Below, piece by piece: positions 29,482 to 37,302 of a DNA stretch of 64,000 nt (position 1 is its first letter; the number at the start of each line of letters is the position of its first letter). This DNA comes from Streptomyces luteolifulvus (GTDB lineage: Bacteria; Actinomycetota; Actinomycetes; Streptomycetales; Streptomycetaceae). The notes under the pieces were generated by a model, which was given only the letters and a program-made list of their open reading frames with translations, was not told the origin of the DNA and searched no databases. The position numbers and the translations under genes were made by a program. The DNA lies in contig NZ_VZRB01000041.1 of the NCBI RefSeq assembly GCF_008806595.1, positions 1 to 64,000 of the forward strand, written 5' to 3'.

Positions 29482-30119
29482 TAATCGTCACGTTCCCGCA
29501 GATGGCGGAGGGCGGGGAGGGCTCTGAGACGTTCACGGTGGGCCGCGGCGCGGCAAATACGTGAACACCACATCGGCTGGTGCCCACTTCCGCGCGAGGA
29601 GCTCGCCTTCCGCCCCAGATTCTGCCCGCAGTGCCCGCACCGCCCCTTGGCCCACCGGGCTTCATGAGCGGCCTGCCTGCAAGGTTCGGAGCACCAGCGA
29701 AAAGGGCGGTTGCGTTCGACGACGGTGCCGCAGTGGGCGCAGGGCGCGCTATGGACGGCGTGCCGGCGGGCGCCCTGGAGCGAGAGCGGGACGCGCCTGC
29801 GGCGGGCGATCATGCGGCAGTGGTCGGAACACCACCGTGCGGGCCGGCCCTTGACCGTCCGGGCGCGCAGGGGCTGGAAGCAGATGCCGCATCGCGTGTC
29901 GGTCAGCGCCTGTTGCAGGTCAGCAAGGGGGCGTCCCGTGACTGCGGCCAGTTTTTCGACGACGGGAGGGCCGACGGAGCCCGTCGCGCAGAGATGGGAG
30001 CGCAGATCAGCGGGCGGGAGGTGGTTGGCGTGTGCCAGACGGCGGATGTAGGAGTCGAGAGTGTCGCCGCCGGTGGGGCGAACATAGACCGGCAGACGAG
30101 AAGGCGGGATGTCAGTCAT
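29481..30119 (-). CDS. TniQ-like protein 1 with three zinc ribbons
   Basis: A 212-residue protein. The first 65 residues copy the N-terminal motif of TniQ (DTLDSYIRRLAHANHLPPAD), but the rest is three consecutive zinc ribbons of the form CxxC ... WCSxxC (starting CGIC, CAHC and CGHC), each with a basic stretch. It lacks the long C-terminal TniQ region. A role in DNA target recognition is inferred. ATG 30119 overlaps the tniB stop (ATGA). Confidence 0.82.
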   Translation of the reverse strand: MTDIPPSRLPVYVRPTGGDTLDSYIRRLAHANHLPPADLRSHLCATGSVGPPVVEKLAAVTGRPLADLQQALTDTRCGICFQPLRARTVKGRPARWCSDHCRMIARRRRVPLSLQGARRHAVHSAPCAHCGTVVERNRPFRWCSEPCRQAAHEARWAKGRCGHCGQNLGRKASSSRGSGHQPMWCSRICRAAAHRERLRALPALRHLRERDD

Positions 30120-31165
30120 CGCTGCCGGGCGGGCTTCCGGCCGGGGCGCACGGACTCCGCCGCGTGATCTAGAGGGATGGCGTCGAGCCCCTCCTTGGTG
30201 ACGCGCTCCGTGCCGTTGAGGATCGCGTCGATCGCGGCGCCCCGGATGGCGTGGGACAGTGCTCCGATCATCCCGTCGGTGCGGTTGTGCAGGTAGCGGT
30301 CCAGTTTGACCAGGCTGCGCGGTGGATGGTCGTGCAGGATCAGGGTCTCTTCCATGGTCGCGATGAGGCCCTTCCACTCGTCGCCGTAGGGGAATGGGCC
30401 GGTGGGGACGAGAGTGAAGCGGCCCGCGATCTGAGCGCCCCGTGTGCCGACCAAGAGCTCGCTGGTCTCCAAGTCGATGCCTGCATAGACGAAGGTGGCG
30501 GGGATGCGTTCCGAGAAGTACTTCAAGGTGTCGGAGACCTCGGCGCCGGCCTGGGTCCTCTGCGAGATGTTGTGGATCTCGTCGACGACCACGAGACCCG
30601 TGCGGGTATCCGTGCAGACACCGACCACGGCCTCGATGATGTCGGTCATGTTCGACCGGGGACGGACCGGCAGCCCCAGGAACCGGGCGAACTCCGCGGC
30701 GACCATGCGTGCGGTCGCAGCAGGCGGAACGGTGATGTAGAGGACGGGGATGCGGTCGGCGATTTTCGGGTGACGGGCCCGGTCGAGAAGTTCGTGGGCG
30801 CGGCCGAGTTGGGCGATGGCGCTGGTCTTGCCCGTGCCGGGAAGCCCCGAGACCATCAGCCCGCGGCGGGCACTGATCGCATGCCGGTTCAGCAGGACCA
30901 GGCGACGGCCGCAGATCCGCGTCTTCTCGACGAACGACGTTGAGACGGTGAGCATCCGGGCGTGATGGTCGAGGCGGTCCTCGTCGTAAAGGTCTCGCTC
31001 GGTCGGTGACAGTTGCTCCAGCTGTCCCGGGGACAGCCGAACTGGGGGCGGGGGCGGGCCCCCGATGAACTTCCGCCAGCCGGCCAGAGTGGTCAGCTGT
31101 CGGTTCGCCTCGGCGTCGGCCTCCTGCACTGCCGTGGGCCCAGCCGCTGGGCAGGAGGGGGTCAC
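30116..31165 (-). CDS. tniB: TniB/TnsC-type AAA+ ATPase
   Basis: A 349-residue transposition regulator. Walker A is GLPGTGKT (residues 107-114) and Walker B VVVDEIHN contains D195 and E196; sensor and arginine residues follow. TniB/TnsC links the target selector to the transposase and gives target immunity in related systems. GTG 31165 overlaps the tniA stop and has GGAGG shortly upstream. Confidence 0.9.
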   Translation of the reverse strand: MTPSCPAAGPTAVQEADAEANRQLTTLAGWRKFIGGPPPPPVRLSPGQLEQLSPTERDLYDEDRLDHHARMLTVSTSFVEKTRICGRRLVLLNRHAISARRGLMVSGLPGTGKTSAIAQLGRAHELLDRARHPKIADRIPVLYITVPPAATARMVAAEFARFLGLPVRPRSNMTDIIEAVVGVCTDTRTGLVVVDEIHNISQRTQAGAEVSDTLKYFSERIPATFVYAGIDLETSELLVGTRGAQIAGRFTLVPTGPFPYGDEWKGLIATMEETLILHDHPPRSLVKLDRYLHNRTDGMIGALSHAIRGAAIDAILNGTERVTKEGLDAIPLDHAAESVRPGRKPARQR

Positions 31166-33042
31166 GTGCGCCTCCAGGGGTTGGCGAGCGGGTCGAACAG
31201 GCCCAGCGGGATGACGTCGGCGAGCTCGGTGTCCGACTCGTCGTTGCATTCGGGCTCGGTGACCGACGGATCGGGGACCGGGCGATCGGTCGAGGTGGCC
31301 CGAGTACGAGCAGCGACGCGGCGGTCGCGGCGCGAACGCTTGGCCGGACGATCCTGTTCCGACGCAGGACCGTCGTGGGCCCGCCGCAGCAGAGCCGCGG
31401 CCGCATCCGCGATCTGTTCCTCGGTGCCGCCGGGGACCTGGGCGCGAGCGTGGTCCCAGGCAAGCTCACCGAAGGGGACGCCGACGCGGTGCAGGTGCTT
31501 CCAGAACACCGTGATCCACCGATCGGCGCGGGAGTCGCGTACCCAGATCCGGGAGACGTCGTAGGGGTCGTAGTGAACCTCCCACAGGCCCTTCTTTGTC
31601 GTCACTCCTGAGCGCTGGCGGCGCAACGGGTTCAACTCCGGGCTGTCGTAGGTGCGGTGCTTGATGCGGATGCCGTAAGCGTTGATCGCCTGCCAGCGCT
31701 CGGGCAGCAGCTCGACGTAGTCCTCCCCGCCGAGTGGCACTGGGACATATCCACAGGACTCAAGCAGCATGGCGCACTTCTCGTTCGGTGAGAACGCTCG
31801 CGCCGGTGCGTCGGGGTCGCGCAGGGCGTCGTGTGGCCTGGTCTGCCAGACGGCGATGATCCACTCGTCGAGGAGGTTTTGGAGTTCGGGCAGCGACCAC
31901 AGCGGCCCGTCTTCCAGGCCGCGGCCGCGGCGGTCCGTCGTCGAGCCGGTGTATCCCGCGACGAACTGGGCGAACAGCGTGGCCACGGAGCCCAGGGTCT
32001 TCTCGATCGTCCCCTTGTCGGTCGGCGTCGCTTTGTGCGCCGGCTGAAGGTTGATGCCCAGGTAACGGCAGGACGCCCTGAACGCGTGCGAAATGAAGAC
32101 GCGGCCGTGGTCGCAGACGATCGTCTCCGGCACGATCACCGGGCGCGCAGCCGCGTGCGCCAGTCGTTCGTCGATGCTCAGCAACCGCCGGTGCGGCAAT
32201 GCCGACCGGGACATCCGTAGGGCTTCCGCCCAACCTGGACGCATCGGCTCAGGGGTAACACTGCGAGCCAGCAACGCGGAGGCGTCCGCAGCCTTTGTGG
32301 TGGGTCGCAGCACCGCCGCGGTGATCGACCTGGTGGCGATATCGACCATGGCCGTCAGCTCGACCTTCTCGGCGACGCCGTCATCCAGCCGCACCAGCAC
32401 GTCCATCGGCGTGGAGTCGATCTGCATCAGCTCGCCGGGCGCACTGGCCGGCACTTCGCCGAATGGCCCGGAGGGCCGTGCCCCGACAGAGCGGCGGGTG
32501 CGGGCCGACCCAGTGGCGTGGGTGCCGGCGGCGAGCCTGTCGAACAGTCGGTAGAGCGTGGCCCGAGACGCCAGCTCAACCTCTGCGGTCTCCTCCCGAT
32601 CGGACAGGAGTTGCTTGGTCCGCCAGATGATGAAGCCGATAGTCCTCGACGACGCGTCGGCGGTCTCGGCGATCGCCTGTCGCATGGCTTCCACCACGGC
32701 CGGGTCGACCTGGCCGAAGGTCTGCATCTGCTTGGCCGACCGGCCGTCCGCAAGCCCGACCAGCCCATTCCGTTGGTAGCGCTGGCGCCGCTGCTTGATG
32801 CCGCTGGCCGACACCTGATGCCCGGCCGCCGTCAACTCGGCAGCCTTGGCTCGCTCGCGCTGGGCCAGCGAACAGCGCTTCGGATCGAACTCCGGCCGCG
32901 GCTTGGTCCCTTCCGGGGCATCCGGCGGCAGACCGTGCAAAACCTCCAGGATGTGCCCTTCCCACCAGCGGGCCTGTTCAGCGGCAGCTTCGGGGAACTC
33001 CGCGATCCGGGAGGCCGGCGGCACCCGCCTCTTCCCCGTCAC
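31162..33042 (-). CDS. tniA: TniA/TnsB-type DDE transposase
   Basis: A 626-residue Mu/TnsB-family transposase. The N-terminal part holds helix-turn-helix DNA-binding domains, including KQRRQRYQRNGLVGLADGR. The catalytic core has D209 (MQIDSTPMD), D311 (VCDHGRVF) and E347 (GTIEKTLG), with exactly 35 residues between the last two. A Mu-type C-terminal beta barrel follows, then a basic and acidic tail likely to contact TniB. GTG 33042 overlaps the tnsA-like stop (GTGA). The frame is open upstream of this, but that part lies inside tnsA. Confidence 0.92.
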   Translation of the reverse strand: MTGKRRVPPASRIAEFPEAAAEQARWWEGHILEVLHGLPPDAPEGTKPRPEFDPKRCSLAQRERAKAAELTAAGHQVSASGIKQRRQRYQRNGLVGLADGRSAKQMQTFGQVDPAVVEAMRQAIAETADASSRTIGFIIWRTKQLLSDREETAEVELASRATLYRLFDRLAAGTHATGSARTRRSVGARPSGPFGEVPASAPGELMQIDSTPMDVLVRLDDGVAEKVELTAMVDIATRSITAAVLRPTTKAADASALLARSVTPEPMRPGWAEALRMSRSALPHRRLLSIDERLAHAAARPVIVPETIVCDHGRVFISHAFRASCRYLGINLQPAHKATPTDKGTIEKTLGSVATLFAQFVAGYTGSTTDRRGRGLEDGPLWSLPELQNLLDEWIIAVWQTRPHDALRDPDAPARAFSPNEKCAMLLESCGYVPVPLGGEDYVELLPERWQAINAYGIRIKHRTYDSPELNPLRRQRSGVTTKKGLWEVHYDPYDVSRIWVRDSRADRWITVFWKHLHRVGVPFGELAWDHARAQVPGGTEEQIADAAAALLRRAHDGPASEQDRPAKRSRRDRRVAARTRATSTDRPVPDPSVTEPECNDESDTELADVIPLGLFDPLANPWRRT

Positions 33043-33791
33043 CGGCCGACTCCGCCGGCCACGTGCACGATCGTGCGCGGCCCCAGCAACTCGGCCGTCA
33101 TGTCCGCGGCGGTCATCTCCTGAATCCAGAGGAGGTGGAACAGCACGGGCAGCGTCGACAGCCGGTCCCCGGCCGTATCCGCCCCCACCATCAGCGGCCT
33201 CGGGATCGCGAAGACCTCCCGGAGCCGGGCCGCGACCAGGTCGTGCAGACACCGCGGGTGCCGGTAGCGCGACAGCCACCGGACATTCGCGAGCAGCACC
33301 GCGTCAGGTGCCCCCAGCCGCTCGAACCTCCACCCGGCCTGGGCGCAGAGCAGGCGCGTCACCTCGAACGCTTCGGCGTCCCTCGGCTCGATCCGCCCGT
33401 CCGCACGGACATCGACGACGACCGCCGAGCCGTCCGCGTGGCGCACGAAGTAGTCCGGGGCATGGCGACGCTCCCGCTCGCCGTCATGCCAGTGCAGCCA
33501 GAACGGCTGTGAGCCAATTCCCACCACGCTCGGGTCGAAGTCCATCAGCAGCAGCCGGTCCCGCTCCAGCCACGACTCGAAGCCGACATGCCGCCCGGTC
33601 GTGGCCGCCCAGTACCAGCCCGGGAAGTGACGCTCACCGCGCGACCAGCGAAACGTGCGCACCGGAGCGACATCTTCGAACCGGCCCGTCACACAGTCCC
33701 GCAGCGGACACCGACGGAGTCCGTGCACCGCGTCCACGTACGACAACTCGACGCATGGCCCCGCGTGGTCCACCCCAGCCGGTACAGCCAT
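33039..33791 (-). CDS. tnsA: TnsA-like heteromeric transposase endonuclease subunit
   Basis: A 250-residue TnsA-type endonuclease. Candidate catalytic residues are E72 (FESWLE), D113 (HAPDYF) and the segment VVVDVRA, where D127 and R129 stand at the positions of the usual acidic residue and lysine. TnsA cuts the 5' strand so that the element moves by cut-and-paste rather than by replicative transposition. A C-terminal winged-helix-like region (LPVLFHLLWIQEMTAADMT) follows. It is the first gene of the operon, close to the right end. Confidence 0.85.
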   Translation of the reverse strand: MAVPAGVDHAGPCVELSYVDAVHGLRRCPLRDCVTGRFEDVAPVRTFRWSRGERHFPGWYWAATTGRHVGFESWLERDRLLLMDFDPSVVGIGSQPFWLHWHDGERERRHAPDYFVRHADGSAVVVDVRADGRIEPRDAEAFEVTRLLCAQAGWRFERLGAPDAVLLANVRWLSRYRHPRCLHDLVAARLREVFAIPRPLMVGADTAGDRLSTLPVLFHLLWIQEMTAADMTAELLGPRTIVHVAGGVGR

Positions 33792-33818
33792 CCAGCACCC
33801 CCAGCGCCCTCAGTCGCG

Positions 33819-33894
33819 CGACTAGGTTCGCTGAGACAGAAGCCCGGACGACTCGGTTCGTTGAGAAAACGACTCGATTGAGTGAGACGGGACA
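33819..33894. repeat. Right end repeat array of the Tn7-like element
   Basis: Three direct 19-bp repeats: R1 33819-33837, R2 33849-33867 and R3 33870-33888, with a core CGACTCGGTTCGTTGAGAC. Start-to-start spacings are 30 and 21 bp. The terminal six bases GGGACA end at 33894. Confidence 0.88.
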
Positions 33895-33899
33895 TCGGG
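33895..33899 (+). repeat. Target site duplication, right copy (TCGGG)
   Basis: Identical to 27938-27942; it marks the right border of the transposon. Confidence 0.9.
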
Positions 33900-33915
33900 T
33901 CCTCGAAGAAGGGGA

Positions 33916-33968
33916 TTGTCATCCGAACAGTTCCGATATATCGTTGACGCATCGCGACAGATCAACGA
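33916..33968 (+). promoter_or_regulatory. padR promoter with overlapping operators
   Basis: TTGTCA (33916-33921), a 17-bp spacer and TATCGT (33939-33944) form a good HrdB-type promoter. The perfect palindrome CGATATATCG (33934-33943) covers the -10 box, and TCGTTGA/TCAACGA arms (33941-33947 and 33962-33968) follow. This is the expected layout for PadR autorepression. Confidence 0.65.
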
Positions 33969-33987
33969 TGGGAATGGAGTGAGGGCG

Positions 33988-34638
33988 ATGCGTACTCACG
34001 GATACGAGCGTGGACATGGACGTCGACAGGGCGGTCCGGGCCGGCGTGACCGGGACGGCTTCGACGGACGGCGTGCGGCCTTCGGGCCTTTCGGGCCGGG
34101 TGGCCCCGGCGGTCCCGGTGGTCCCGGCTTCGGCTTCGGCGGGCCGGGCTTCGGTCCCGGGCCCTGGGGTCACCGGGGGCGTGGCGGACCCAGGGGGAGG
34201 GCACGGCGAGGCGACGTACGCGCCTCGATCCTGGCCCTGCTCAAGGACCGGCCCATGCACGGTTACGAGATGATCCAGGAGATCGCCGAGCGCAGCGGCG
34301 GGGCGTGGAAGCCCAGCCCCGGCTCGGTGTACCCCACCCTCCAGCTGCTGGAGGACGAGGGACTGATCACCAGTGAGACCGAGGGCGGCAAGAAGCTGTT
34401 CTCGCTCACCGAGTCCGGCCGCGCGGCGGCCGAAGGGGGTCCGGACGCGCCGTGGGAGGAAGCCTCTCGTGGCGTCGACTGGGAGGCCCTCGGCGAGATC
34501 CGGCAGGCCGGCTTCGGTCTGATGGAGGCCTTCGGTCAGGTCTGGAAGACGGGCAACAAGGAGCAGCGGGAGAAGGCGCTGGCCGTCATCAACGAGGCCC
34601 GCAAGAAGCTGTATCTGATCCTCGCCGACGAGGACTGA
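33988..34638 (+). CDS. PadR-family transcriptional regulator
   Basis: A 216-residue PadR protein with an unusual N terminus of about 75 residues rich in Gly, Pro, Phe and Arg, then the winged helix (RASILALLKDRPMHGYEMI ... GSVYPTLQLLEDEGLI) and a helical dimerisation tail. PadR proteins usually repress their own gene and nearby efflux or stress genes. ATG 33988 has GAGGGCG directly upstream. The Tn7-like element ends 22 bp upstream of its -35 box. Confidence 0.88.
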   Translation: MRTHGYERGHGRRQGGPGRRDRDGFDGRRAAFGPFGPGGPGGPGGPGFGFGGPGFGPGPWGHRGRGGPRGRARRGDVRASILALLKDRPMHGYEMIQEIAERSGGAWKPSPGSVYPTLQLLEDEGLITSETEGGKKLFSLTESGRAAAEGGPDAPWEEASRGVDWEALGEIRQAGFGLMEAFGQVWKTGNKEQREKALAVINEARKKLYLILADED

Positions 34639-34647
34639 CGGACGCCG

Positions 34648-34677
34648 GGCGCCCCGTGGAGTGACCCGCGGGGCGCC
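34648..34677. terminator. Terminator between padR and the SRPBCC gene
   Basis: Perfect 9-bp arms GGCGCCCCG/CGGGGCGCC with a 12-nt loop lie between convergent genes. Confidence 0.7.
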
Positions 34678-34700
34678 TTCGCGTGCGGGGCGAGGTGGAG

Positions 34701-35129
34701 TCAGGACACCAGTGTGCCCAGCTTCCGCAGCGACTCGTTCAGGGCGGCGGTCGCCGAATCCTTGAGCCTCCCCGCCATCAGCGAGACGGCGGCACCCGTG
34801 AACTCGCCGTCGATACGGACCGCCGTGCCGTCGCCGTCCGGAGTGAGCGTGTAGCGCGTGGCGACGGTCACGGCCATCGGGCCCTTGCCGCGGATGGCGA
34901 GCACCCGGGCCGGCTCCAGCTCCGCGATGGTCCACTCGACCTCGGCCGGGAAGCCCATGAGCTTCATGTTCTCCTGGAAGGTCCCGCCCACGACGAGCGT
35001 CTCGGGTCCGCCCTTGGGGAAGCTGGTGTGGGTCGCGTTCCACTCCCCGTACGCGGACCAGTCCGTGAGCTGCGCCCAGACCTTCTCCGCGGGTGCCTGA
35101 AGGCGTGCCTCCGCGCTGACTTCGGCCAT
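34701..35129 (-). CDS. SRPBCC (START-like) family protein
   Basis: A 142-residue helix-grip protein of the polyketide cyclase/CoxG type. It begins with the usual ARLQAPAEKVWAQLTDWSAYGEWN and keeps a hydrophobic ligand cavity pattern. The ligand is unknown; such stand-alone proteins bind lipids or aromatic compounds. GAGGTGG precedes ATG 35129. Confidence 0.82.
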   Translation of the reverse strand: MAEVSAEARLQAPAEKVWAQLTDWSAYGEWNATHTSFPKGGPETLVVGGTFQENMKLMGFPAEVEWTIAELEPARVLAIRGKGPMAVTVATRYTLTPDGDGTAVRIDGEFTGAAVSLMAGRLKDSATAALNESLRKLGTLVS

Positions 35130-35340
35130 GCGACCACCTCTTCGAGTCGGGCTCCGGTGTCGCGGAACGTAGCCGCGGGGCCTGAAACATTCAATACTGA
35201 TGAACCGTCAGGAAGAGTGGAGATGGCTTGATGTCCTCCGTGAGGAGGAGATTTCAGCCACCGCAGTCCACTCTGCGTGGGACGCGAACATGGTTCCCTC
35301 CGAGGATGACCGGATCCGCGGAGGCTGATGGGGTAGGGGT

Positions 35341-35886
35341 GTGCAACCCCGTATCCCCCGGCAGTCGGCCGAGGAACAGGACGGCCGGCGCTCGGAACAG
35401 CGCGACCACGACGAGAACGATCCAGGACTCAGCGCGGAGCTGGCAGCGGTACTCTGCGGCGCCCGCCGGCGTGCGGTCAGGGACGGGGATCGGCAGATCG
35501 ATTCGGCCCATCTGCTGCACTCGCTGCTGGAGTCCGACCCCGAGGTGCGTGCCCTCTTCGACGGCGGACCGCACATGGCCCGTCTGCTCGGCTACCTCGT
35601 GCAGCGCAGCATCGGCTACGGGCTGCGCTGGCAGGGCACGGTCGAGGACTCGGGTGCCGTACCCGCGGTGACGGAGCCCGCGGGTTTCTCGCCCCTGGCC
35701 GCGGGCGCACTGGAGTACGCCTGCGCACGCGCCGCGCTCCGGGGCGGTGAACCGGCCCGGGGAGTCGACCTCCTCGCCGCGATCGTCGTGGACCGCCAGG
35801 CGCGGGCCGTCGAGGTCCTCACCCGTGCCGGGATCGACGCCGGGGAACTGTCCGCCCTGATCGACGTGCTGCCGTCCAGCCGGTGA
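35341..35886 (+). CDS. Clp N-terminal repeat domain protein
   Basis: A 181-residue protein holding the Clp-N (double Clp repeat) fold without an ATPase: an acidic N terminus, then RQIDSAHLLHSLLESDPEVRAL and a second repeat ending with GVDLLAAIVVDRQARAVEVL. It may act as a free adaptor or decoy for Clp proteases; that role is inferred. GTG 35341 follows a GGGG-rich stretch. Confidence 0.75.
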   Translation: MQPRIPRQSAEEQDGRRSEQRDHDENDPGLSAELAAVLCGARRRAVRDGDRQIDSAHLLHSLLESDPEVRALFDGGPHMARLLGYLVQRSIGYGLRWQGTVEDSGAVPAVTEPAGFSPLAAGALEYACARAALRGGEPARGVDLLAAIVVDRQARAVEVLTRAGIDAGELSALIDVLPSSR

Positions 35887-35938
35887 GACAGGTGCCATCG
35901 GGGGTGACGGTCATGTCATGGCCTGTCATCATGGGTCG

Positions 35939-36937
35939 GTGCATACGTCTGACAGCAGCCGGGGTCACCGCGGCAGGGGCGTCGGGCTCGGCCTCGCCCT
36001 GGGATCCGCGCTCGCCTTCGGCGGATCCGGTGTCGCGGCCAAGCCACTGATCGAAGCGGGGCTCGACCCGCTCCACGTGGTGTGGCTGCGGGTGGCGGGC
36101 GCCGCCCTGGTGATGCTGCCGGTCGCCGTGCGCCATCGTGCGCTGCTGCGCAGCCGTCCCGCACTGCTCGCCGGGTTCGGACTGCTCGCCGTCGCCGGTG
36201 TCCAGGCCTGCTACTTCGCCGCGATCTCCCGGATCCCCGTCGGGGTCGCCCTGCTCGTCGAGTATCTGGCGCCCGCCCTGGTGCTCGGCTGGGTGCGGTT
36301 CGTACAACGGCGGCCGGTGACCCGTGCCGCCGCGCTCGGTGTGGTCCTCGCGGCCGGCGGACTCGCCTGTGTCGTCGAGGTCTGGTCCGGGCTGAGCTTC
36401 GACGCCCTCGGCCTGCTGCTCGCGCTCGGTGCCGCCTGCTGCCAGGTCGGGTACTTCGTTCTGGCCGATCAGGGCAGCGACTCCGGTGACCGGGCCCCCG
36501 ACCCGCTCGGGGTCATCGCCTACGGCCTGCTGGTCGGGGCCGTGGTGCTGACCGCCGTCGCCCGCCCCTGGCACATGGACTGGTCCGTGCTCGCGGACAC
36601 GGCGTCCATGGACGGCGCCCCCGTCGCGGCCGGTCTGCTGCTGGCCTGGATCGTGCTGATCGCCACGGTCCTCGCCTATGTCACCGGCGTGCTCGCGGTG
36701 CGCCGGCTCTCGCCGCAGGTCGCCGGAGTCGTGGCGTGTCTCGAAGCGGTCATCGCCACCGTTCTCGCCTGGATCCTGCTCGGCGAACACCTCCATGCGC
36801 CGCAGATCATCGGCGGTCTGGTGGTGCTGGTGGGCGCGTTCATCGCACAGTCGTCGGCACCTGCCAAGGGCTCCGCCGAACCGGTGGCCGGCGGTGGCAC
36901 GGAGCGGGAGCTGTCGGCGCGCGGGTCCGCCGCGTAG
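35939..36937 (+). CDS. EamA/DMT-family exporter (copy 1)
   Basis: A membrane protein of about 332 residues with ten predicted helices and two EamA repeats. The first repeat begins GSALAFGGSGVAAKPLIEAG and the second ends SPQVAGVVACLEAVIATVLAW. It probably exports a small metabolite. GTG 35939 is preferred from the start of conservation; ATG 35918 is an alternative and neither has a good ribosome-binding site. Confidence 0.82.
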   Translation: MHTSDSSRGHRGRGVGLGLALGSALAFGGSGVAAKPLIEAGLDPLHVVWLRVAGAALVMLPVAVRHRALLRSRPALLAGFGLLAVAGVQACYFAAISRIPVGVALLVEYLAPALVLGWVRFVQRRPVTRAAALGVVLAAGGLACVVEVWSGLSFDALGLLLALGAACCQVGYFVLADQGSDSGDRAPDPLGVIAYGLLVGAVVLTAVARPWHMDWSVLADTASMDGAPVAAGLLLAWIVLIATVLAYVTGVLAVRRLSPQVAGVVACLEAVIATVLAWILLGEHLHAPQIIGGLVVLVGAFIAQSSAPAKGSAEPVAGGGTERELSARGSAA

Positions 36938-36953
36938 GGCCTGTCCGGCCCGC

Positions 36954-36993
36954 CACGGCAGAGGCGGGAGGTTCACGGCACAGGCGGGAGGTT
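36954..36993. repeat. Two tandem 20-bp repeats
   Basis: 36954-36973 and 36974-36993 agree in 19 of 20 bases. They end exactly at the stop codon of the broken paiB gene, suggesting the repeat arose with the loss of its 3' part. Confidence 0.8.
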
Positions 36994-37302
36994 CTACGCC
37001 CCGCGCCTGCGCAGCAGGTGTTCGCGCGCCGCCGTGTCGCGCGGGCCGGGGACGCACACATGGTCGTCGACGACGTTCAGCACGACGTCCGGGTTCGCCT
37101 CCAGGGCGTGCCACAGGGGTTGGGGCGGGCGAGATGCGTGACGGCCTCGCCGCGTTCGGTGTCGTAAGCGATGTGCAGTGGCCGGACATGGGGCGGTTCG
37201 CCCGGCTGGCCGTTGACGGCGAGCTGCCCGAAGTCGCGGTCGGCCGGCCACCGCTGCCACTTGGTGTCGTCGCCGGCTGCGTCCCAGGGATGGATCAGCA
37301 TC
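36994..37302 (-). pseudogene. paiB-like FMN-binding protein, frameshifted and truncated
   Basis: The minus strand encodes the N-terminal third of a PaiB-type FMN-binding transcriptional inhibitor, starting MLIHPWDAAGDDTKWQRW. After HLARPNP the reading frame is lost; continuing in the next frame gives LWHALEANPDVVLNVVDDHV and a stop at 36994. One base is missing in a C-run near 37114-37121. The remainder of the family's length (about 200 residues) is absent. It overlaps the stop of the PNP-oxidase gene upstream, its former operon partner. Confidence 0.75.

Larger units (their letters stand above)
27943..33894. mobile_element. Complete Tn7-like (TnsA-TniA-TniB-TniQ) transposon
   Basis: The 5,952-bp element starts TGTCCTGTCTCA at 27943 and ends TGAGACGGGACA at 33894, giving inverted 12-bp termini with one mismatch. 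It is flanked by perfect 5-bp duplications. Inside are five minus-strand transposition genes with overlapping starts and stops (tnsA-like, tniA, tniB, two tniQ-type) and one plus-strand small membrane-protein gene. Six copies of a 19-bp end repeat lie near the termini. All reading frames look intact, so it may be active. No cas genes and no resistance genes are present. Confidence 0.93.

Noticed and set aside
30120..31469. N-terminal extension of TniQ1 by the open frame running through tniB
   Set aside because: The upstream part overlaps the well-supported tniB gene and is compositionally a shadow; ATG 30119 overlaps the tniB stop as in the other gene pairs.
27943..33894. CRISPR-associated transposon (CAST)
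   Set aside because: TniQ is duplicated as in some CASTs, but there is no Cas12k, Cascade, repeat array or guide RNA in the element.
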